A stretch of 64,000 nt of DNA. Origin: Streptomyces olivoverticillatus. GTDB taxonomy: Bacteria > Actinomycetota > Actinomycetes > Streptomycetales > Streptomycetaceae. Shown piece by piece: positions 17,382 through 24,919 of this stretch. A program made the translations under genes and the position numbers. Every line of letters starts with the position of its first letter. Position 1 is the first letter of the stretch. The notes below the pieces were generated by a model. It made no database searches. It worked only from the letters and a program-made list of their open reading frames with translations, and was not told where the DNA came from. The DNA is taken from assembly GCF_014203555.1 (NCBI RefSeq), contig NZ_JACHJH010000001.1, forward strand, positions 479,914 to 543,913, given 5' to 3'.

Positions 17382-19093
17382 TTGACCGCGACCTGCGAGA
17401 TGTCGAGGACGCCGGTCCAGTTGCTGATGACGACGTTCTTGACGTCCTTGCCGTACAGGCGCTTGTAGACGGGGTGGAAGAGGGGCACGGTCAGCGCCTG
17501 CTGCCCGATCGACTTGTCGAGGGCGCCCCAGCGTGCGGCCGCCGCGTCATGGTCGGTGATCTTGTTGATCGCGTCGATCTCGTCGTTGACCTTGGGGTCG
17601 TCGAGCCGGGCGGTGTTGAAGTTGGCGCCGTCCTTCACGATCTGGCGGCCGTCGAAGATGGGGGCCAGGAAGGGGCCGCCGGAGGGCCAGTCGCCACCCC
17701 AGTGGGCGAGGAAGAGGTCGGGCTGCTTGTCGACGCTGTGGATCTTCTCGTCGTAGTCGTTGTCCTCCAGGCCCTCCAGCTTGACCTTGATCCCGGCCTC
17801 CTTGAGCGCGGCCTGGACGGCCGTGGCGACCTCGGGGCTGGTCTCGAAGTTCTGGGCGGTGGAGTGCGTCAGCGTGATCTCCAGGCCGTCGCCGTAACCT
17901 GCCTCCTTCAGCAGCTCCTTGGCCTTGGCGGGGTTGCCGGTGGCGCCCGCCGGGAAGTGGTCGTAAGGCGTGAAGCCGAAGGACTTCTGGTCCGGCAGGA
18001 AGGTGGTCGCGGGCTCGGCGAGCGAGGAGCCGCCCGCGGCGTTGACGACGCTGGTGCGGTTGACGGCGTAGGAGATCGCCTCGCGCACCTTGGGGTTGTC
18101 GAAGGGCTTGGCCTTGGGGTTGAAGGCCAGGTAGTCGGTCTGGCCGAAGTGGCCGGTGCCGACCCGGTCGGCGAGCTTCTTGTCGCCGGTGACCTGGGCG
18201 AGTTCGGCCGGGCCGAGGTTGGTGTCGGTGGTCACGGCGGCCGCGTCGGCGCCCGAGCCGGTGGACAGGCGCTGGTTGATGACGGCCGAGGAGAGGCCGG
18301 ACTTCACCTCGATCCGGTCGGGGTAGGCGTGCCGCTCCTTGTCGGTCTCCTCCGACCAGCCGGGGTTGCGCTCCAGGAGCATCTGCTCCCCGTCACCGGT
18401 GTTCTTCACCAGCTTGTACGGGCCGGAGGAGACGGGGTGCTCGGCGTACTTGGCGCCGGTGTCCTTGGCCTTGGGCACGGGCGCGAACTGGGTGGAGGTG
18501 GCGAAGTACGGGAAGTCGCCCTCGGACTTCTTGAGGTGGAAGACGATGGTCTTCGCGTCGGGCGTCTCGATCGAGTCGAGGCCCTTCTTCTCCTTGTACG
18601 GGCCCTGGTAGGTGTCGCCGCCGATCAGCCAGTCGCGCAAGTAGGGGGCGCCGCCGGAGAGTTCGGGCGCGAAGGAGCGCTCGACGCCGTACTTGATGTC
18701 GGCGGCGGTGATGGGCGAGCCGTCCTCGTACTTCAGCCCGTCCTTGAGCTTGTACGTCCAGACCTTGGCGTCGTCGCTGGGGGTGCCGGTGCTCGTCGCG
18801 AGGTCGGGGACGACCTTGGTGCCCTCGGCGCCGTTCGCGCGGTGGCGCGTGGTGAGGGTGCGGTAGACGAGCGAGGGGATGTTGCCGCCGCCGGAGGTGT
18901 AGAGGCGGGCAGGGTCGAACTGCTTCTGCGGCGCCCTGTTGAGGACGGTGAGGGTGCCGCCCTTCTTCGGCGCCCCGCCGCCGCCCTGAGCGTCACCGCC
19001 CTGCTTCGGCCCGCACGCCGCGGCGCCACCGAGGAGGACCACGCTGACGGCGGCCGCGGCCACGCGGCGGGATATGAGGGGCAGTTGACGCAT
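17378..19093 (-). CDS. Oligopeptide ABC transporter solute-binding lipoprotein (SBP_bac_5)
   Basis: 571 aa from ATG 19093; GAAAGG lies about 10 nt upstream. A lipoprotein signal ends GGAAACG (Cys27). The mature protein is a family-5 extracytoplasmic solute receptor: KKGGTLTVLNRAPQKQFDPA at the start, the family segment DGLKYEDGSPITAADIKYGVERS, and FDNPKVREAISYAVNR. It captures peptides (or an unknown ligand) for the two permeases and double ATPase transcribed behind it. First structural gene of the operon; a possible leader ORF and palindromic sites lie upstream at 19244-19403. Confidence 0.92.
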   Translation of the reverse strand: MRQLPLISRRVAAAAVSVVLLGGAAACGPKQGGDAQGGGGAPKKGGTLTVLNRAPQKQFDPARLYTSGGGNIPSLVYRTLTTRHRANGAEGTKVVPDLATSTGTPSDDAKVWTYKLKDGLKYEDGSPITAADIKYGVERSFAPELSGGAPYLRDWLIGGDTYQGPYKEKKGLDSIETPDAKTIVFHLKKSEGDFPYFATSTQFAPVPKAKDTGAKYAEHPVSSGPYKLVKNTGDGEQMLLERNPGWSEETDKERHAYPDRIEVKSGLSSAVINQRLSTGSGADAAAVTTDTNLGPAELAQVTGDKKLADRVGTGHFGQTDYLAFNPKAKPFDNPKVREAISYAVNRTSVVNAAGGSSLAEPATTFLPDQKSFGFTPYDHFPAGATGNPAKAKELLKEAGYGDGLEITLTHSTAQNFETSPEVATAVQAALKEAGIKVKLEGLEDNDYDEKIHSVDKQPDLFLAHWGGDWPSGGPFLAPIFDGRQIVKDGANFNTARLDDPKVNDEIDAINKITDHDAAAARWGALDKSIGQQALTVPLFHPVYKRLYGKDVKNVVISNWTGVLDISQVAVK

Positions 19094-19243
19094 GACAGGT
19101 AGAGCCTTTCGCGGGAATGCGGGGGAAGGAGAGCAGCAGGCATCCACGGAAGGCGGCAGGGAAGCAGGCGCAGGCGCGCGCGGCACCGCCCCCGGGGGAC
19201 GCGGCGCTGTGACGGCGCGACGTGCGCGGGGAATGGGCGGTGA

Positions 19244-19336
19244 TCAGCGACAGAGAATGTCGGCAACCGCGTGCGCGGCCACGCCGATCAGCGCCAGCTC
19301 GAAGCCGGCGCTCGCGGGGGCGTGGTGGTGCGACAT
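19244..19336 (-). CDS. Possible 30-residue leader peptide / small ORF upstream of peptide-importer operon
   Basis: ATG 19336 to TGA 19244, 30 codons (MSHHHAPASAGFELALIGVA then AHAVADILCR). Third positions are mostly G/C, the N-terminus has three consecutive His, and the rest is a short hydrophobic helix. It lies on the same strand as the solute-binding protein gene, about 150 nt upstream, directly downstream of operator-like palindromes. No clear ribosome site is present. It could be a leader peptide, a short membrane peptide or chance. Confidence 0.4.
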   Translation of the reverse strand: MSHHHAPASAGFELALIGVAAHAVADILCR

Positions 19337-19345
19337 GCCCAGAAG

Positions 19346-19403
19346 ACTGGACGAATTTTCAACCAGTGGCAAAAGCGTCTCGAATGGAGAGACGAATCGT
19401 CTC
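19346..19403. promoter_or_regulatory. Operator-like inverted repeats upstream of the peptide-importer operon
   Basis: Three arms of one hexamer occur: CGTCTC (19376-19381), GAGACG (19389-19394), CGTCTC (19398-19403); the last two form the 15-nt palindrome GAGACGAATCGTCTC at 19389-19403. Nearer the operon, ACTGG and CCAGT (19346-19350, 19363-19367) flank an AT-rich core, an Lrp/AsnC-like layout. The site lies between the importer operon and the end of the DUF3152 gene, both read leftward. Confidence 0.5.
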
Positions 19404-19415
19404 AGGATGAGAGAT

Positions 19416-20657
19416 TCAGGACGCAGGACCGGTGTTTGCGTCCGGGTAGGGCCAGGCATTGGGGCGACAGGTCGCTCCGTCGGTGGTGAGGAACTTCGTC
19501 TGCTGCATCATCACCGGCGCCAGGGCGCCCTCCTTGGCACACGACTCGTGGTCGTGGCCGAGCCGGTGCCCGACCTCGTGGTTGATCAGCATCTGCCGGT
19601 AGTCGTGCATCCGGTCGCCGTAGGTCTGTGAACCCTGCGCCCAGCGGTAGGCGTTGATCATCACCCGGTCGGTGGCGGCGGAGTCACAGGAGACGTTGTC
19701 CTCGGTGGTGTCCAGGCCGGACTTGGCGCACCAGGCGGCCGTGGTGCGCGGGCTGGCCAGGGTGATGACGAAGTCGGCGTCGCCGGAGGAGACCCGCTCG
19801 AAGGTGCGCTTGCCGTCGTGGGCCCAGCTGCGGTCGTCGTTGAGCGTGCGGTGCACGGCGTCGGCGAAGAGACCGCCGTCGAGGGACAGCCCCTTCTCGA
19901 CGTCAACGCGGTAACGCAGAACTTCACCCTTACCGGGGGCCTTGTCGTGCCCCGGCACGGGCAGGAATTCACCCGACGCCCCCGCCGTGGCATCCAGGGG
20001 GTATTTCTTCGCCATCTTCTCTTCGTACGTGGCGGGGACCACGGCTGCGCCCTTGGGCGTCGGCCGGCTGTCGGAGCGGGAAGCGGCGTCCTGCTCCGTC
20101 CGCCGGTCGGCGTCCATGGAGCGGGCCTGCGCCTTGCCGTCCGAGCCCTCGTCCACCTGTCCGGCCACCACGACGGCCAGCACCGCCGTCACCAGAGCCG
20201 CGGCCACTCCGGTCACGGTCCTCACCATGCCGCTCCCAGTTCCCCGGGGACCGGAGCCCGCGGCGGCCCGGCGCTGGCCGGGGACGCGGGGCCGGGGCGC
20301 GGCCGGGGTGCCGTCGCCGCCTGCCTGGAGGGGGAAGGACGCCTGGCCCGTGGTGTAGCGGGTGGGTCCGTGCGGTGCGGCCCCGGGGGCCGCGTGGGCG
20401 CGCTGGGCGCCGATGAGGCGCCGGCCGGCCACCGGATCGCGCTGCTCGGGGTGGGCGCCCCGGGCCGAGGGCCGGGTGGCTTCCGCTCCGGTGGGCCCGG
20501 CGTGCACGCCGTCGTCCCGGTCCACGGCCCGCCGTCGCCCGGGGCCGGGGGCCTGCGCGGCCCCCCGGGCGTCGGGGGCGCGTCTGCGGCCGGTACCGGG
20601 GGCGGCAGCGGCGGGCTCTCGAGGGGGCCGGTCGGCGCGTGCACTGTGTTTACCCAC
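19416..20657 (-). CDS. DUF3152 membrane-anchored metalloprotease-like protein
   Basis: 413 aa from GTG 20657. Residues 1-145 are Arg/Pro/Ala-rich and disordered; one span follows (TVTGVAAALVTAVLAVVVAG); the outer part is the DUF3152 domain. It contains HEVGHRLGHDH (His360, Glu361, His364, His370), the metzincin-type zinc signature HExxHxxGxxH, and cysteines in WCAKSG, VSCDSA, ESCAKE and ATCRPN that could form disulfides. Biological substrate is unknown. Overlaps the end of the upstream hydrolase gene by 8 nt, so the two are co-transcribed. A homologue sits beside moeZ in mycobacteria (from memory). Confidence 0.88.
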   Translation of the reverse strand: MGKHSARADRPPREPAAAAPGTGRRRAPDARGAAQAPGPGRRRAVDRDDGVHAGPTGAEATRPSARGAHPEQRDPVAGRRLIGAQRAHAAPGAAPHGPTRYTTGQASFPLQAGGDGTPAAPRPRVPGQRRAAAGSGPRGTGSGMVRTVTGVAAALVTAVLAVVVAGQVDEGSDGKAQARSMDADRRTEQDAASRSDSRPTPKGAAVVPATYEEKMAKKYPLDATAGASGEFLPVPGHDKAPGKGEVLRYRVDVEKGLSLDGGLFADAVHRTLNDDRSWAHDGKRTFERVSSGDADFVITLASPRTTAAWCAKSGLDTTEDNVSCDSAATDRVMINAYRWAQGSQTYGDRMHDYRQMLINHEVGHRLGHDHESCAKEGALAPVMMQQTKFLTTDGATCRPNAWPYPDANTGPAS

Positions 20658-21633
20658 GGGGCGGGGCGCTCCGTTCAGACGTCGTGGCGGTGTCCGCGAG
20701 GAGTTCGCGGAAGGCGCGAGCCACCGCGCCAGGGTCCTCCATCATCGCGACGTGCCCCGCTTCCACCAGCGTCAGCAGCCGCGAGTCGCGAAAGGCCTTG
20801 CTCGCGCGGCGGGACATACGGTACGAGACAAGTCGGTCGCGCACGCCGTACACGAGCAGAGTCGGGGCAAGAACCTTTTCCGCTTGACGCCACAGCGAGT
20901 GCTGTCCGCCGAGCGTGTACGCGTCCACGATGCCGCGCGTCGAGCGGGCCATGACCTCCCGGAAGTAGGGAAGCTCCAGCCGCCGCTCGTACTCGGCGAC
21001 GACCGCGGCGAAGCCTTCCGGGGTCACCCGGGCGGGGTCGCCGTAGCAGAGGGCGAGCACGTCGCGGGCGCGCTGCTCGGCCGTCCACTCCCTGGTCAGC
21101 CGGGCGAACAGCGCCACCGCGCCGGGCATCGCGAGCAGCCCGGTGGGCAGCGCGGTGCGAGGCGGCAGCTCGGGCAGGGCGGGCGAGACGAGGGTGAGCG
21201 TACGGACCAGGTCCGGCCGGACGGCCGCGATGCGGGTGGTGATCGCGCCGCCCATCGAGTTGCCGAAGAGGTGGACGGACCCGCGGCCGCTCGCGTCCAG
21301 ATAGCGGATCACCGCCCGCGCATAGGCGGTGATGGAGTAGTCGCCGTCGCCCGGCGGCGGCGAGTCGCCGAAGCCGGGCAGGTCGAGCGCCTCGCCGTCG
21401 ACGTCGCCCGCCAGGTGCGGCATCAGGTCGGACCAGTTCTGCGAGGAGCCGCCGAGGCCATGGACGAAGAGCGCGGGCGGCAGGTCCGCGCGCCGGGGCC
21501 GGCGCGACCGGAGGGCCAGCGTCAGCCCGGGCAGGGCCACCGTGCGCAGCTCCTCCCCCTCGTTGACCAGCGACGACCGCGTGGGCGGCACCACCGGTAC
21601 GGCACGGGCATCCGGCGACTCGGTCGATGACAT
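20650..21633 (-). CDS. Alpha/beta-fold hydrolase
   Basis: 327 aa. Classic fold: HG oxyanion motif in FVHGLGGSSQNW, nucleophile elbow GNSMGG, catalytic acid in GVRDRLVSY and His in VEAGHVAMMEDPG near the C-terminus. No signal peptide. A TAnnnT hexamer (TAACAT) ends 7 nt before the ATG and no ribosome site is seen, suggesting a leaderless message. Substrate cannot be assigned; the family includes esterases, lipases and C-C hydrolases. It heads a two-gene unit with the DUF3152 gene. Confidence 0.85.
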   Translation of the reverse strand: MSSTESPDARAVPVVPPTRSSLVNEGEELRTVALPGLTLALRSRRPRRADLPPALFVHGLGGSSQNWSDLMPHLAGDVDGEALDLPGFGDSPPPGDGDYSITAYARAVIRYLDASGRGSVHLFGNSMGGAITTRIAAVRPDLVRTLTLVSPALPELPPRTALPTGLLAMPGAVALFARLTREWTAEQRARDVLALCYGDPARVTPEGFAAVVAEYERRLELPYFREVMARSTRGIVDAYTLGGQHSLWRQAEKVLAPTLLVYGVRDRLVSYRMSRRASKAFRDSRLLTLVEAGHVAMMEDPGAVARAFRELLADTATTSERSAPPRG

Positions 21634-21640
21634 GCGGGCA

Positions 21641-21646
21641 ATGTTA
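21641..21646 (-). promoter_or_regulatory. -10 hexamer of leaderless promoter (TAACAT)
   Basis: On the minus strand TAACAT lies 7 nt before the ATG at 21633, with no Shine-Dalgarno between. Confidence 0.45.
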
Positions 21647-21771
21647 CGAGACGATCACGCCGGAACCCTTGTGGCGGCGATCACAGATCGCCTGGCGGCG
21701 CGGGTCTGCGTCTCCTACGCTCGTACCAAGGAGTAGAGGGCGCCATCCTGGATGCTGGAAAGGGATCCCGC

Positions 21772-21996
21772 ATGCCTGTCGACCCGACCGATCCGGACAC
21801 GTTCGAAGAAGACGACGAGACGGAGGACCCGGAGTTCGACGTCGAGGCCCCCGAGGCCGACGCCCAGGAGCAGCACGCCGATGTCGCACCCCACCGGGAC
21901 GAACCGCTGCACCACTTCGACCCGGCCGCTGCGAACGAAGCGGACCGCGCCGAGCAGGCCCGGGTGGTGGAGCTGGACGAAGACGACTACCGCTGA
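21772..21996 (+). CDS. Small highly acidic protein, function unknown
   Basis: 74 aa, start ATG with AAAGGGA about 7 nt upstream. More than a third of residues are Asp or Glu (DPDTFEEDDETEDPEFDVEA, VELDEDDYR), with no hydrophobic core, so it is probably disordered. No family recognised. It precedes a TetR gene on the same strand but 175 nt away. Good codon bias and ribosome site support a real gene. Confidence 0.65.
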   Translation: MPVDPTDPDTFEEDDETEDPEFDVEAPEADAQEQHADVAPHRDEPLHHFDPAAANEADRAEQARVVELDEDDYR

Positions 21997-22119
21997 GCCG
22001 CGAGAACCGGGGGCAGCCTGGGCAGTCCTGGGTGGATTGCCGGGGATTTGTCGGCTTCCCACAGCGTCCGCCACATGAAATTCTCCGCTCCGACCACGCA
22101 CGGCCCGGTTACCCAAAAG

Positions 22120-22150
22120 TACGATGGCGGGCGCGGTGCACACCGTGCAC
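22120..22150 (+). promoter_or_regulatory. TetR gene promoter and operator-like repeat
   Basis: A -10-like TACGAT (22120-22125) is followed at the expected transcription start by GTGCACACCGTGCAC (22136-22150), two copies of the palindrome GTGCAC 3 nt apart. A site straddling the start suggests autorepression by the TetR protein made downstream. Confidence 0.4.
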
Positions 22151-22171
22151 GGAAACGAATTGGGAGGCGGC

Positions 22172-22810
22172 GTGACAGCCATCGAGCAGACCGAGGCGCG
22201 CCCGCGAGGCACGCGCCTGCCGCGCCGAGCCCGACGCAATCAGCTCCTGGGCGCGGCCCAGGAGGTCTTCGTGGCGCAGGGGTACCACGCGGCGGCGATG
22301 GACGACATCGCCGAGCGCGCCGGCGTCAGCAAGCCGGTGCTCTACCAGCACTTCCCGGGCAAGCTCGACCTCTACCTGGCCTTGCTGGACCAGCACTGCG
22401 AGAACCTGCTGCATGCGGTCCGCACCGCGCTCGCCTCCACCACCGAGAACAAGCTGCGCGTGGCCGCCACCATGGACGCCTACTTCGCCTACGTGGAGGA
22501 GGAGGGCGGCGCCTTCCGACTGGTGTTCGAGTCCGACCTGACCAACGAGCCGGCCGTGCGCGAGCGCGTCGAGCGGGTCTCGCTGGAGTGCGCGGAGGCG
22601 ATCAGCGAGGTCGTCGCCGAGGACACCGGCCTGTCGAAGGACGAGGCCATGCTGCTGGCCGTGGGCCTGGGCGGCGTCTCCCAGGTGGTCGCGCGCTACT
22701 GGCTGGCCAGCGGGAGCACGGTGCCGCGCGACACCGCCGTCCAGCTGCTGACCTCGCTGGCCTGGCGCGGTATCGCGGGCTTCCCGAAGGTCGCGCACGA
22801 GCAGCACTGA
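22172..22810 (+). CDS. TetR-family transcriptional regulator
   Basis: 212 aa from GTG 22172, chosen because GGGAGG lies 5 nt upstream; longer readings to 22124 lack one. N-terminal TetR DNA-binding domain (RRNQLLGAAQEVFVAQGYHA, then AAMDDIAERAGVSKPVLYQH, FPGKLDLYLALL). The C-terminal ligand domain is mostly helical and carries a VGLGGVSQVVARYW stretch. A homologue lies beside a DUF3107 gene in mycobacteria (Rv3208-like neighbourhood, from memory). Ligand and targets are unknown; a repeat over its own promoter suggests autoregulation. Confidence 0.9.
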   Translation: MTAIEQTEARPRGTRLPRRARRNQLLGAAQEVFVAQGYHAAAMDDIAERAGVSKPVLYQHFPGKLDLYLALLDQHCENLLHAVRTALASTTENKLRVAATMDAYFAYVEEEGGAFRLVFESDLTNEPAVRERVERVSLECAEAISEVVAEDTGLSKDEAMLLAVGLGGVSQVVARYWLASGSTVPRDTAVQLLTSLAWRGIAGFPKVAHEQH

Positions 22811-22989
22811 GCCGGCGCCGAGCCCGGGCCGCCGAGCCCTGGCCGCCGGGCCCGTGTTCGCTGCCAGCGTGCCCGGTCCGGGCCGGTGCGCCCCCGTACC
22901 GGGCTAATGTGTGGGACGTACGGCGCGGCTGGCCGCGCACCCCTCCCCCGGGCCACGCCCCGGGGGCCGCAACCTTCGGAGGACAGGCC

Positions 22990-23217
22990 GTGGAGGTCAA
23001 GATCGGCGTGCAGCACGCGCCCCGCGAGATCGTTCTGGAGAGCGGGCAGTCTGCCGAGGAAGTCGAGCGCGCCGTGGCCGAGGCCCTCGCGGGCAAGGCG
23101 CAGCTGCTGAGCCTGGCGGACGACCGCGGGCGCAAGGTCCTGGTGCCGGCCGACCGGCTGGCGTACGTGGAGATCGGCGAGCCCACCGTCCGCAAGGTCG
23201 GTTTCGGCGCGATGTGA
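22990..23217 (+). CDS. DUF3107 small protein
   Basis: 75 aa from GTG 22990, with GGAGG 7 nt upstream; a -10-like TAATGT lies at 22905-22910. The sequence (VEVKIGVQHAPREIVLESGQ, ADRLAYVEIGEP, end KVGFGAM) matches the DUF3107 family, conserved across actinobacteria (mycobacterial TB9.4-like). It looks like a compact beta-rich domain; the function is not known to me. Ends before a strong hairpin. Confidence 0.88.
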   Translation: MEVKIGVQHAPREIVLESGQSAEEVERAVAEALAGKAQLLSLADDRGRKVLVPADRLAYVEIGEPTVRKVGFGAM

Positions 23218-23237
23218 CCCATCGTCGACCAGACGTG

Positions 23238-23279
23238 AACGGCGGGGCTCCGGTGTGGAATTCACCGGGCCCCGCCGTT
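23238..23279 (+). terminator. Hairpin terminator after the DUF3107 gene
   Basis: AACGGCGGGGC(T)CCGGTG pairs with CACCGGGCCCCGCCGTT across a 7-nt loop, one bulged base. Confidence 0.7.
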
Positions 23280-23421
23280 GTCGTACCGGGTGTCGGAGGG
23301 TGTCCGGCACCCACCCGACACGAAGATCCGGAGCGAGGGTTGCTCCGCACGGTCCCGGGGTAAGACCGCTACGACCGATTTGCACCCCGGCTTCTCGGCC
23401 ATCGCACGGGAGGGAATGCCC

Positions 23422-23697
23422 ATGATCCTGGAAGCGCTCGGCTCGGTCCTGATCGGCCTCGCCGTCTCCTACGGAGCCCTGCGCTGGCTTCCCGCGCGCT
23501 TCGGCCGGTTCCGCTCCCGGCCGCTCGTCCTGGCCACGGGCCCGGGCGCCGGGCTGTTCGGCGCCCTGCTGGCCCATTCGGTGCTGGGGCCGGGCCATGT
23601 GGTGGCCACGCTGCTGGCCTCCTTGGGCGTGACGCTCATCCTGGTGTCCCTGCTGCTGCGGCCGGCGGGCCCGGCCCGCCGATCAGCCACGGCTTGA
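23422..23697 (+). CDS. Small integral membrane protein
   Basis: 91 aa. ATG 23422 has GGAGG 8 nt upstream; ATG 23416 is too close to it. Three hydrophobic segments (ILEALGSVLIGLAVSYGAL, VLATGPGAGLFGALLAHSVL, VVATLLASLGVTLILVSLLL) leave little soluble part. No family recognised. It faces the convergent ferritin-like gene. Confidence 0.7.
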   Translation: MILEALGSVLIGLAVSYGALRWLPARFGRFRSRPLVLATGPGAGLFGALLAHSVLGPGHVVATLLASLGVTLILVSLLLRPAGPARRSATA

Positions 23698-23748
23698 GAC
23701 GGGCCCGACGGAGCCGGGGGGCGCGCTGTGGCCGGGACGCGGCGGCGG

Positions 23749-24495
23749 TTACGCCGCCAGACCCAGCGCGGCCATCCGCTTGGTGTGCGCCTCGGTGATC
23801 CGGGAGAACATCTTCCCGACCTCGGCCAGGTCGAAGCCGTCGGCCACGCCGCCCACCAGCATCGTCGACAGCGCGTCACGGTCGGCGACCACGCGCTGCG
23901 CCTGCGAGAGCGCCTCGCCCATCAGCCGCCGCGCCCACAGCGCGAGCCGCCCGCCGACCCGCGGCTCGGCCTCGATCGCGGCGCGCACCTTCTCGACCGC
24001 GAACGTCGCGTGCCCGGTGTCGTCGAGCACGGTCAGCACCAGCGCCCGGGTGTCGGAGTCCAGCCGGGCCGCCACCTCTCGGTAGAAGTCACTGGCGATC
24101 GAGTCGCCCACATACGCCTTGACCAGGCCCTCCAGCCAGTCCGAGGGCGCCGTCTGGCGGTGGAACTCGTCCAGCGCCGCCGCGAAGGGCTCCATCGCGC
24201 CCGTCGGCTCGGCGTCGATGGCCGCCAGCCGGTCCCGCAGCCGCTGGAAGTGCTGGAACTCCGCGGCGGCCATCTTGGCCAGGGCGGCCTTGTCGTCCAG
24301 CGTCGGCGCCAGCTTGGCGTCCTCGGCGAGCCGCTCGAAGGCGGCCAGCTCGCCGTAGGCGAGGGCGCCGAGCAGGTCGACGACCGCCGCGCGGTACTGC
24401 GGGTCGGCGGATGCCTGGTCCCAGTCCTGGGCGGCGATTCCGGTGGGCTCGGCGGCGGGCTCGGTGGCGTTCTGGGGCGTGTCGGGCGTCTCCAT
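23749..24495 (-). CDS. Ferritin-like (MiaE-type) di-iron domain protein
   Basis: 248 aa from ATG 24495. After an acidic 40-residue lead come four long helices with metal-ligand-type motifs: YGELAAFERLAEDA, EFQHFQRL, YVGDSIASDFYREVA, LDDTGHATFAVEKV. These match the ferritin-like superfamily proteins found beside DEAD-box helicase genes in actinobacteria (Rv3210c-like). Members of the MiaE branch hydroxylate tRNA, but that is not established for this subgroup. No ribosome site; TATCGT ends 7 nt before the ATG, so the message is probably leaderless. Divergent from the helicase. Confidence 0.82.
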   Translation of the reverse strand: METPDTPQNATEPAAEPTGIAAQDWDQASADPQYRAAVVDLLGALAYGELAAFERLAEDAKLAPTLDDKAALAKMAAAEFQHFQRLRDRLAAIDAEPTGAMEPFAAALDEFHRQTAPSDWLEGLVKAYVGDSIASDFYREVAARLDSDTRALVLTVLDDTGHATFAVEKVRAAIEAEPRVGGRLALWARRLMGEALSQAQRVVADRDALSTMLVGGVADGFDLAEVGKMFSRITEAHTKRMAALGLAA

Positions 24496-24502
24496 GAAGG
24501 GC

Positions 24503-24508
24503 ACGATA
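24503..24508 (-). promoter_or_regulatory. -10 hexamer of leaderless promoter (TATCGT)
   Basis: On the minus strand TATCGT lies 7 nt before ATG 24495; no Shine-Dalgarno is present. Confidence 0.45.
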
Positions 24509-24919
24509 GCCCGCCGCGCAACGGGAGGAAGCCCCTGGTCAGCCACTTCCTCGCGAACCGGACACAGGATTGTCCGGACACAGATGCGCGATTCCGGGGT
24601 ACAGTGCTAAAAGGCCGGTCGAATATTCGGCGGGCCGCACCCATGCTGTGTCTTCTGGAGGCGAGTCTCCAGGGCTCCAGCGGATGCCCGGTCGGTGGCC
24701 CGATCGGCTTCCACAAAACCGACCGCCCTCCGCGCGGTGCGCCGTACGAGACGTACGCACACCTGGAGGGATCCGCTCGCGGCACGTGTGCAAGAGCGAA
24801 GGCAGTGGTCCCGCGCCCCCTGGCCCCCATGGCCGGGTCAGTACCCGGCGCGGTCAGTACATCAACGCGTACGACCCCCTTCGCCGCTTCGCGCCGCGTC
24901 TCACAGAAGAGGCAATACC
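24509..24919 (+). promoter_or_regulatory. Long leader/promoter region of the DEAD-box helicase gene
   Basis: About 410 nt without a convincing gene. It holds a direct repeat CCGGACACAG (24558-24567 and 24574-24583) that also makes an inverted repeat CCGGACA-N6-TGTCCGG, and a -10-like TACAGT near 24600. If transcription starts there the 5' leader exceeds 300 nt, as seen for several RNA-helicase and cold-shock messages. AAGAGG lies 8 nt before the presumed CTG start. Confidence 0.45.
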
